The notes under the pieces: model-generated
Told to the model about the DNA's origin: nothing
The model's input: only the letters and a program-made list of their open reading frames with translations
Database searches by the model: none
Assembly (NCBI RefSeq): GCF_001421435.1
Contig: NZ_LMKA01000055.1
Span: forward strand, 1 to 55,439
Direction of reading: 5' to 3'
DNA length: 55,439 bases
DNA from: Chryseobacterium sp. Leaf201
GTDB taxonomy: Bacteria > Bacteroidota > Bacteroidia > Flavobacteriales > Weeksellaceae
Part shown: one piece after another, positions 36,282-43,549 of the stretch
Numbering within the stretch: position 1 is the stretch's first letter
Layout of the letters: every line of letters begins with the position of its first letter
Translations under genes and position numbers: made by a program

Positions 36282-37025
36282 ATGAACATTGCTCAGTATT
36301 TAGATTCAACCTATTTGAAAACACCTCAGCAGTCAGGGCTTTCAGATCAGGAAACACTACAGAAGGATAAAGAATTAGCGCAGGAAACTATTGATCACGG
36401 AATTCTTGCTGTGATGATCCGTCCGGATTATGTGGCTGAAATCAAAGAATATATCCGTGAAAAACGAGCTGATGTTATCGTAGGAACGGTAATCGGCTTT
36501 CATGAAGGCACCTATTCCTCAGAGGAAAAATCAGCAGAAGCTTCCAAAGCCATTGCCGACGGAGCAGATGAACTGGACTTTGTGATCAACTATCCGGCTT
36601 ATCTTAACGGAGACCTGCATACGGTAAAAGAAGAATTTATAAAATGTACCCAGCTGTGTGTACAGCATCATAAAGTGGCCAAATGGATCATTGAGATCGC
36701 AGCGCTTACGGATGAACAGATTGCCGACCTCACCCAAAATATTTCAGATTGGGCAGAAGAAAATTTCTCCGAAGCTGATCTGCCTAAAATATTTGTCAAG
36801 TCGTCTACAGGATTTTATCAGACGGAAGGAGGAAAACCTAACGGAGCAACATTTGAGGGTGTGAAAATCATGCTTGATCATGCCGGAAAACTTTCCGTAA
36901 AAGCGGCAGGCGGCGTAAGGACGCCCGAAGATGCAGAAAAAATGATCAGTATGGGCGTAAAAAGGATAGGGACTTCCTCAGCGCTGGCGCTCATAAAAGA
37001 CGAGTCAGCATCAGAAGGATATTAA
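36282..37025 (+). CDS. deoC: Deoxyribose-phosphate aldolase
   Basis: Splits 2-deoxyribose-5-phosphate into acetaldehyde and glyceraldehyde-3-phosphate in deoxynucleoside breakdown. The 247-residue TIM-barrel protein has the Schiff-base lysine motif KIFVKSSTGF (Lys173), the ADELDFVINYP strand with catalytic-relay Asp, and the C-terminal KAAGGVRT and RIGTSSAL phosphate-binding segments. It follows an AsnC-type regulator by 8 bases and ends at a bidirectional terminator. Other deo genes are not adjacent. Confidence 0.95.
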   Translation: MNIAQYLDSTYLKTPQQSGLSDQETLQKDKELAQETIDHGILAVMIRPDYVAEIKEYIREKRADVIVGTVIGFHEGTYSSEEKSAEASKAIADGADELDFVINYPAYLNGDLHTVKEEFIKCTQLCVQHHKVAKWIIEIAALTDEQIADLTQNISDWAEENFSEADLPKIFVKSSTGFYQTEGGKPNGATFEGVKIMLDHAGKLSVKAAGGVRTPEDAEKMISMGVKRIGTSSALALIKDESASEGY

Positions 37026-37036
37026 AATAAAAAAAT

Positions 37037-37069
37037 AAAACCATCAGTTACTTGATGGTTTTGTTTTTT
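37037..37069. terminator. Bidirectional terminator, deoC / dusB
   Basis: A 10-bp perfect stem (37037-37046 with 37053-37062) is followed by T-rich sequence on both strands; it lies between the convergent stop codons. Confidence 0.88.
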
Positions 37070-38069
37070 ATGCCTGTTGCTGCGCTAAATAATCTGAATA
37101 AAATGCCTGGGTTTCATTGATCAGAGCATCCATTTCCTCTAAAGTAAAAACCTCCAGGAACTTTTTCCTGAAATCTTTAAAGTGCGGTACCCCGCGGAAA
37201 TAATTGCTGTAATGCTGCCTCATTTCAATCAAGCCTAATTTTTCACCTTTCCATTCCGCGCTCCATTCTGCATGTTGCCGTACAGCCAGCAAGCGGTCTT
37301 CAATTTTTGGCGCAGGCAAGTGTTCGCCTGTTTTAAAGAAATGTTTGATCTCGTTAAAAATCCATGGATAACCGATGGCAGCACGCCCGATCATGATACC
37401 GTCGCAGGCGTATTTCTGTTTGTATTCCAGTGCTTTCTCAGGAGAATCAATATCACCGTTTCCGAAAATAGGAATTTCAATATTCGGGTTCTGTTTAATT
37501 CTTGAAATATGTTCCCAGTCGGCTTCCCCTTTGTACATCTGTGCACGGGTTCTTGCATGAATCGTCAGTGCTTTGATTCCTGTTTCCTGGAGCCGTTCCG
37601 CCACCTCATCGATATTTATTGAAGTGCTGTCCCAGCCTAAACGGGTCTTTACGGTTACCGGCAGGCTTGTCGAGCTTACCACAGCTTTTGTTAAACGGAC
37701 CATCAAATCAATATCTTTCAGGACTCCGGCGCCGGCGCCTTTGCAGACTACTTTTTTTACAGGGCATCCGAAGTTGATATCAACAAGATCAGGATTCACG
37801 GTTTCCACAATTCTTGCGGACATGGCCATGGCTTCTTCGTCACCTCCGAAAATCTGGATCCCTACAGGTCTTTCATAATCAAAAATATCAAGTTTTTTCC
37901 TGCTTTTCATGGCATCACGAATCAGGCCTTCCGAAGAGATAAACTCCGAATACATCATATCTGCGCCATGCATTTTGCACAATCTCCTGAACGGCGGATC
38001 ACTTACATCTTCCATCGGTGCCAGTAAAAGCGGAAATTCCGGCAGTTCTATATTGCCAATTTTTATCAT
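37068..38069 (-). CDS. dusB: tRNA-dihydrouridine synthase (DusB type)
   Basis: Reduces uridine to dihydrouridine in the D-loop of tRNA, using FMN and NADPH. The 333-residue protein has the N-terminal FMN motif LLAPMEDVSDPPFRRLC, DINFGCPVKKVVCKGAGAGVL with the catalytic Cys, the substrate-site TIHARTRAQMYKGEADW and the GNGDI and MIGRAAIGYPWIF segments. Family subtype is judged by overall similarity to DusB. The minus-strand -7 box TAAATTTG (plus 38074-38081) ends only 5 bases before the ATG, so the mRNA may be leaderless. Confidence 0.93.
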   Translation of the reverse strand: MIKIGNIELPEFPLLLAPMEDVSDPPFRRLCKMHGADMMYSEFISSEGLIRDAMKSRKKLDIFDYERPVGIQIFGGDEEAMAMSARIVETVNPDLVDINFGCPVKKVVCKGAGAGVLKDIDLMVRLTKAVVSSTSLPVTVKTRLGWDSTSINIDEVAERLQETGIKALTIHARTRAQMYKGEADWEHISRIKQNPNIEIPIFGNGDIDSPEKALEYKQKYACDGIMIGRAAIGYPWIFNEIKHFFKTGEHLPAPKIEDRLLAVRQHAEWSAEWKGEKLGLIEMRQHYSNYFRGVPHFKDFRKKFLEVFTLEEMDALINETQAFYSDYLAQQQA

Positions 38070-38073
38070 GGTG

Positions 38074-38081
38074 CAAATTTA
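38074..38081 (-). promoter_or_regulatory. Putative -7 box of dusB
   Basis: Minus-strand TAAATTTG, perfect TAnnTTTG match immediately upstream of the start codon; no spaced TTG is found. Confidence 0.4.
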
Positions 38082-38166
38082 CAAAATTCTAAACTTTGAG
38101 GATATGATAATATCTATTAATGTGATGGATGAGTCTGAAGGTGAAAATTTATAGTCTGAATTATTA

Positions 38167-41100
38167 CTAGAAGCTTGCTTTCACCTGCATGCTCCCGATA
38201 TGGATGGTGCGTTCTCCGGAATTTCTTCCCTCGTAATTTAAGTTCAGCTGCAGGAAAGAATTAATGGCCTGCTGCATAAAAACACTCCATACCTGATTTT
38301 TCCCAGGCTTCAGTCCGTCCAGCATCTGGTTTCCTACAATACTGAAATTATTGCCGTTGAAATTATTATTGATGAATGAAAAATTCCCTCTGATTGATGT
38401 TTTCCTGCGTTCCCACTGGATGGTACCGGTAACATCAAACGCCTTTAAAAGCTCTTCGCCGTCCACACGGTCTTTCTGTCTGAAGGCCGATGAAAGTTCA
38501 GCCTGGATAGCATCCGTGAATTTATAAGTGGCTTTTGGCTTGGTCTCAAAATTACTGAGGCGGTAATCTCTCGTCGCAAACAATTGGGATGAGTTCTGGA
38601 TATCGTGTACTGAATTTTCCCAGTCGATCCTGAATTCTTTGTTGAACCAATAGCCGACATTTAAAAAATGCGATACCTGCTCGCGCTCTTCATTGCTGAA
38701 ATTGGCATTGATGAGGTTGTCATTCGAGATAAAACGGTAGTTTCCGTTCCAGCCGGATTTATCGGTGGGGCTGAACTGAACCGATGCCAGGATATTCTGA
38801 TTTTTAAGAATCTGGTCATCACTTTTTTCAAAAGGGTTCAGCACCAGTACCTTATCTTTTTTATAAAAGGAATTCTGGGAGTTGAGCGAGATGTTAAAGT
38901 TCCAGCGTTTTAAAAATTTATTTTCAGAATTGAATACAATGGAAGGGTTTACAAATAATGCGAGCTGGATTTTGTTTTTGTTGGAAGGGATATACCTCAC
39001 GGAATTGGTGTAGACCCTGATGTATTGTGCCAGATCCGAATATTCCGCAATTTCAAATTCATCAAGCTGCTGAACGCCGTCACCGTTATAATCCGTCCAT
39101 TTGTAAATACCCTGTCCGTCCGTCACTTTAATATACTGGAATTCCCGCTGTGCTTCCTGCCCGTTTCCAAGTTCATAAAAAGCCTGCAGACGCATCCCGT
39201 TCCTGAACAGCTGCTGGTTGTAAAGAATATTTCCGACCACAAAGTCGTTGTTCCTGGACATATCGGCATCCTGATTCTGATAAAAGAATTTCCGGTAATG
39301 CAGCAGTGCGTTTAAAGTTGTTTTTTCAGTTTTGATCAGCTGGCTTTCTGCCATAAAACCTAAGATATTGTTCATGCTCTGAAGCCTGTTGTCGCGGACG
39401 GAGTCGTTGTCCCGCATATAGACTTTCGCCAGCAGTTTGGTTCTTGTACTGTCGCCGATTTTCTTCTGGACGAAAACTTCCTTCCAGCTGAAGCTGGTAA
39501 CGTCCATCAGCTGTGTGTCATTATATTTCTTTTCATTGTGCTCCATGCTTCCCCCTACGGCCCAGCTTCCTTTTTTGCCGGTATATTCGGTGGAAACACC
39601 CCCTCTGATGAATTTGGTATCCTGAAGGACGGCATTGGTATTCAGGTAGGATAAACTTCCTTTTGTGAACAGCTTACCAGTGATCCATCCGAAATCAAGG
39701 TCATTTTTAATCCCTTTATAGGTATCCTCTTCATCAAGGTAATTGATCCTGTAGTTTAATGTTGATTTATTGTTCCATTTATTAAGGAAACTGAAAATAA
39801 GACGGTTCTGGGTCCTGCCGCTGAATTCCTGGGCCAGGTTGAAATCCCTGGAGAACTCTACATCATTAATCCTGTCCAGGATATGAAACTGCCTGTCAAT
39901 GTACTGGTATTCAAAGTTCGGGGTTCCTTTCCAGTTGTTTTTGGTAAATGTTTTATTTCCGAAAACCCTCCAGGCATAACCGATATTCTGGTCCGAATCT
40001 TTTGATGAAAACTGGTTTACATCGTAATTGCTCAAAGAAATATCAGCCCCGATTTTTCCGTCTTTCAGGAGATACTCGGAATTCATTGAGTAAACCTGGG
40101 ATTTTTCCGGTGAAGGCAGTTTTCTTACCGCCCGGTAATCGCCCATATTCGGGCCTACGTACTCGAAAACACGTCCGTTATTGGTAGTCTGGGTAATTTT
40201 GTATTCCCCGAGATTCGCTCCGAAATAAGTATAGGAAACGGTATATAATGTTTGGGTAGCATCCGTTGAGAATTCGTAATAATTCCCGGCCGGACTCTGC
40301 ACGAGCCTGTAGAGGATTTTATTAACATCATATTCCGTTATAACGCCTGAAGGCGCATACATCAGGTTAGGATTGTTTCCTGCTTCGGCCAGGATCTGCT
40401 GGTCTTCCGCCGAGAGGTTTAAAGCAAGCGGTGCATTTTTATTGTCATTTTCCATGAACCAGTTCAGCCCGAGCTTCAGTTTTTCCCGTTTGTGCTCAAG
40501 TTTTCCGGTAAACAGGTATCTGGAGTAATTCCTGTTGGTATAATTATAGGAAATGGTAATGAAATTCTGCTGGAAAATCGGGCGGAAACTGGTAAAAGTC
40601 ACTTCACCCGTATTGTAATTAATAATGTAATCCTGGTTTTCCCCGCGTTTCATTAAGATTCCGTCAATAAAAACCTGCTCGGAACCGGAAATCAGCGTGA
40701 TAAACTGTTCGCCGTTTTTACCCGTTAAACGGTAAGGCCCCTGGTTGCCTTCCACGCCCTGGAAACGGATCCTGTGGAATTCACTTCGCGCCACACCCAT
40801 TGAAACATCTACAAAAGTCTTGTTTTCTTTCCCGAATTCTGTCTGGAATTCAAGTCCCATGCTCCGCCTCTGGTATTTGGCAAAATAGTTTTTGGCTTCA
40901 ATCAGATCCAGATGCCCTGCCCTGAGGATTGATTTATCCTTAATATTAAGCTGCATGTAGATTTTGTCGAATTCTTCCAGCGTCTGGGTGTAGCCGTCTG
41001 CCTGGATCGGCAGGTTGTGGTCTGAAATACTGGCCAGGATGGTAACGTCTTTTGAAAGCCTTCCGGAAATCTGCAGATCCATTGAACTCTGTACCGACTG

Positions 41101-41415
41101 CCCCTGGTTGTTACCGAAAGTAATTCCCCGGATGATTGATCCTTTGGAATTGAGCTCCCCTAAAAATCTTTTTTTATCATTTCTGGCAAGAACCGCTTCA
41201 TCAACAATAATTTTATTGCTGTTTTTTACAAAGTCGAGGGTGTCTTTTGCGAAAATATCCTGCTCAAACCTGGCGGCGAGAATACTGTCCTGATGAATCG
41301 TATCCTGCTTAAGGCTGTCCTGCGGAAGGTTGGGATTTTTCCACGTAAATACCTGGGCATTACCTGAAAAGATGCCTATAAAAAACAAAACGAATATCAG
41401 GATACAATTTCGCAA
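38167..41415 (-). CDS. Large outer-membrane beta-barrel protein with EF-hand-like loop
   Basis: The 1082-residue product has a signal peptide (ends near GNAQ, residue 21) and a Gln/Asp-rich periplasmic-facing leader. Many amphipathic strands follow with ISGRLSKDVTILASISDHN and repeated YxxNxxY-type strand ends, up to the closing strand MQVKASF. At about residue 760 the stretch WTDYNGDGVQQLDEFEIAEY is a canonical EF-hand-like calcium loop. I do not know the family's function; it resembles conserved Bacteroidota surface proteins of similar size. The start is a TTG (41415): no in-frame ATG lies between an upstream TAG and the signal peptide. An ATT a few codons upstream is another choice. Confidence 0.75.
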   Translation of the reverse strand: MRNCILIFVLFFIGIFSGNAQVFTWKNPNLPQDSLKQDTIHQDSILAARFEQDIFAKDTLDFVKNSNKIIVDEAVLARNDKKRFLGELNSKGSIIRGITFGNNQGQSVQSSMDLQISGRLSKDVTILASISDHNLPIQADGYTQTLEEFDKIYMQLNIKDKSILRAGHLDLIEAKNYFAKYQRRSMGLEFQTEFGKENKTFVDVSMGVARSEFHRIRFQGVEGNQGPYRLTGKNGEQFITLISGSEQVFIDGILMKRGENQDYIINYNTGEVTFTSFRPIFQQNFITISYNYTNRNYSRYLFTGKLEHKREKLKLGLNWFMENDNKNAPLALNLSAEDQQILAEAGNNPNLMYAPSGVITEYDVNKILYRLVQSPAGNYYEFSTDATQTLYTVSYTYFGANLGEYKITQTTNNGRVFEYVGPNMGDYRAVRKLPSPEKSQVYSMNSEYLLKDGKIGADISLSNYDVNQFSSKDSDQNIGYAWRVFGNKTFTKNNWKGTPNFEYQYIDRQFHILDRINDVEFSRDFNLAQEFSGRTQNRLIFSFLNKWNNKSTLNYRINYLDEEDTYKGIKNDLDFGWITGKLFTKGSLSYLNTNAVLQDTKFIRGGVSTEYTGKKGSWAVGGSMEHNEKKYNDTQLMDVTSFSWKEVFVQKKIGDSTRTKLLAKVYMRDNDSVRDNRLQSMNNILGFMAESQLIKTEKTTLNALLHYRKFFYQNQDADMSRNNDFVVGNILYNQQLFRNGMRLQAFYELGNGQEAQREFQYIKVTDGQGIYKWTDYNGDGVQQLDEFEIAEYSDLAQYIRVYTNSVRYIPSNKNKIQLALFVNPSIVFNSENKFLKRWNFNISLNSQNSFYKKDKVLVLNPFEKSDDQILKNQNILASVQFSPTDKSGWNGNYRFISNDNLINANFSNEEREQVSHFLNVGYWFNKEFRIDWENSVHDIQNSSQLFATRDYRLSNFETKPKATYKFTDAIQAELSSAFRQKDRVDGEELLKAFDVTGTIQWERRKTSIRGNFSFINNNFNGNNFSIVGNQMLDGLKPGKNQVWSVFMQQAINSFLQLNLNYEGRNSGERTIHIGSMQVKASF

Positions 41416-41523
41416 GCCTCTTAAAATAATCCGTAAAAATAACTAAAAATACTTAACGGAAAGGGTTTTAGTATTATTAACAAAAAATTAATCTCTTTAT
41501 TGTCTTGTATTGAAAAAATGACT

Positions 41524-41531
41524 TAATTTTG
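41524..41531 (+). promoter_or_regulatory. Putative -7 box of first T9SS cargo gene
   Basis: TAATTTTG matches TAnnTTTG, 35 bases before the ATG. TTG words lie 16 and 21 bases upstream of it. Confidence 0.45.
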
Positions 41532-41566
41532 CCCTACAAATTATTAATAATTAAAATTTTTACATT

Positions 41567-42505
41567 ATGAAGAAGATTTATTCTTTTATTGCTACCGTTG
41601 GTGTAGTAGCAAGTTTTATGGCTCAGACTACTGTTGTATCTGAAGGTTTTAACTATAATGGAGCATTAACCTCAAACGGATGGTCATCTCATAGCGGAAC
41701 TGCAGGACAGCTTACTGCTAACGGTTCTGTGGCTAATCTAGTGGCAGGTAATTCAGAAGATGCTAATTTAGCTTTCTCTTTACCTTATACTATTACTGCC
41801 GGAGCAATTAATAAAGTTGATTATTCAGCAACTATTAACGTAGCAAGTGCTACAGGTCTTAGTACTGCAGGAGAGTATTTTATGATGCTTTCTTCAACGG
41901 CAGGCTCGTCTGTAACCTTTTTCTATGCAAGGTTATATATTAAAGGAACCAGTACAGGTTATACATTGGGTGTGTTGAATAATAGTGGAAATCCTGTTAC
42001 TCCAACTTATGGAGCAGAAATTCCTTATGGTACTGCTGCCAACATCACTGTTACTTATACAATTGATAATGCTGCTTCCACTAATGTTGCAACATTACAA
42101 ATTAATTCTCAGCAATTATTATCTAACTCTACAGGTACGGGAGCAGCTCCTACTGCATTATCTTCTGTAGCTATAAGACAAGCTGGAAGTGCTTCTTCAG
42201 GTACAGGAAATATCAGTGTTGATAATGTAGTGGTAAGAACATATTCTACAGGATCTTTAGCAGTTACCGATTTATCAAAAGCAAAAGGAACTTTTGTTAA
42301 AAACACTTTCGTTAAAACCAACGAAATTACTTTCGGAGCAGAGGCTAAAGATGTAAAAGTGTATAACATGACAGGACAGATTGTAAAAACAGCTTCCGTA
42401 AGAGAAAACGAATCACTTAACGTTGCTGAATTACAAAAAGGGAACTACATCGTAACCGGTGTAGTAAACAACAAACCTGTTTCTCAGAAAATTTTGAAAG
42501 ACTAA
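41567..42505 (+). CDS. Secreted T9SS cargo protein, unknown N-terminal domain
   Basis: The 312-residue protein has a signal peptide (MKKIYSFIATVGVVASFMAQ). A beta-rich domain follows with SEGFNYNGALTSNGWSSHSG at the start, resembling lectin/jelly-roll-type domains seen in secreted flavobacterial proteins. The C-terminus (about residues 235-312) is a T9SS sorting domain: FGAEAKDVKVYNMTGQIVKT, LNVAELQKGNYIVTGVVNN and final PVSQKILKD. The C-terminal part closely matches that of the next gene. Codon use is that of an abundant product. Function of the N-terminal domain is unknown. Confidence 0.85.
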   Translation: MKKIYSFIATVGVVASFMAQTTVVSEGFNYNGALTSNGWSSHSGTAGQLTANGSVANLVAGNSEDANLAFSLPYTITAGAINKVDYSATINVASATGLSTAGEYFMMLSSTAGSSVTFFYARLYIKGTSTGYTLGVLNNSGNPVTPTYGAEIPYGTAANITVTYTIDNAASTNVATLQINSQQLLSNSTGTGAAPTALSSVAIRQAGSASSGTGNISVDNVVVRTYSTGSLAVTDLSKAKGTFVKNTFVKTNEITFGAEAKDVKVYNMTGQIVKTASVRENESLNVAELQKGNYIVTGVVNNKPVSQKILKD

Positions 42506-42529
42506 TTTAAGTTTTCAAATATCATACAT

Positions 42530-42562
42530 AACAGCCATTTCTTTGAAGTGGCTGTTTTTATT
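42530..42562 (+). terminator. Terminator of first T9SS cargo gene
   Basis: ACAGCCATTTC pairs with GAAGTGGCTGT (one wobble) around a TTT loop, followed by T5. Confidence 0.8.
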
Positions 42563-42659
42563 TGCCTGAAAGTTAGGTGGTTTTAAATTATACGCTTTAG
42601 GTATTTTGCCAACGTGGTATCGTTTTTGTAATTTTTAATGAATACAAATACAAACCATT

Positions 42660-43541
42660 ATGAAAAAAATATTTACTCTTATAGGTATCCTTTCAATAGC
42701 AGCAGTGGCTCATGCACAGATTGTCATCAGTGAAATCTACGGTGGTGGCGGTGATGCCGGATCTACCTTAATAAATGATTATGTCATTCTGAAAAACACC
42801 GGTTCTGAAACGGTTTCTTTACGCGGTGCGACTTTGCAGTATGCTGATGCATATGGAAATTTCAACCCATATCATATGCTGCCGGATATTACGTTGTCTT
42901 CAGGGCAAAGTTATCTCATTCAGGAAGGATCGGGTGGAGGAGGAACAACTAACCTTCCGGCTCCTGATTTTATAGCAGGTAACATTTTATATTTTAACGG
43001 TTTACAAAATCAGACAACTTCTGCAGGACTGAATCTTAATATGGCTTCAGGAAAAGTGGTACTGGCCGGAAATACACTGCAGGTTAATAATGCTGATGAT
43101 GCTAACGTAATAGATTTTGTCACCTACGGAACATCTGTTCAGTTTGCAGGAACAACAGCCGGCCTTTCTCCCACAGCAGCTACGGCATTCAAAAGGGTAC
43201 TTGATAATACAGCCGGAACCAATACCAATGTTGGTGATTTTATCATAGCCCCTGTAAATCCCGTTAATTCCACAGCCGGAACCCAGGCACTTGCTGATGT
43301 GGATTTCAACTATTCAAAATTTAATTTTGTCGTTAATCCTTTTGTGAAAGATAACAATGAAATCGTTTTTGGCGGTGAAGTACAGAACGTAAAAATATAT
43401 GATGAGTTCGGGCAGGTGGTCATGCAGTCGCCAACGAAAACTTCATACGGACTTAATCTTACCGAATTGCCGAAAGGGAAATATACCGTAACCGGAATGA
43501 TCAATAATTCACCGGTTTCACAAAGGATTGTCAGGGACTGA
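42660..43541 (+). CDS. Lamin-tail-domain protein with T9SS sorting domain
   Basis: The 293-residue secreted protein has a signal peptide ending near AHAQ (residue 20). A lamin tail domain (LTD) then opens IVISEIYGGGGDAGSTLIND with YVILKNTGSETVSLRGATLQ. A C-terminal sorting domain (about 220-293) includes FGGEVQNVKIYDEFGQVVMQ, LNLTELPKGKYTVTGMIN and the end PVSQRIVRD. LTDs occur in secreted or surface proteins and nucleases, but no catalytic domain is present. Only 9 bases separate it from the convergent M1-like gene. Confidence 0.88.
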   Translation: MKKIFTLIGILSIAAVAHAQIVISEIYGGGGDAGSTLINDYVILKNTGSETVSLRGATLQYADAYGNFNPYHMLPDITLSSGQSYLIQEGSGGGGTTNLPAPDFIAGNILYFNGLQNQTTSAGLNLNMASGKVVLAGNTLQVNNADDANVIDFVTYGTSVQFAGTTAGLSPTAATAFKRVLDNTAGTNTNVGDFIIAPVNPVNSTAGTQALADVDFNYSKFNFVVNPFVKDNNEIVFGGEVQNVKIYDEFGQVVMQSPTKTSYGLNLTELPKGKYTVTGMINNSPVSQRIVRD

Positions 43542-43549
43542 GTTGATTT

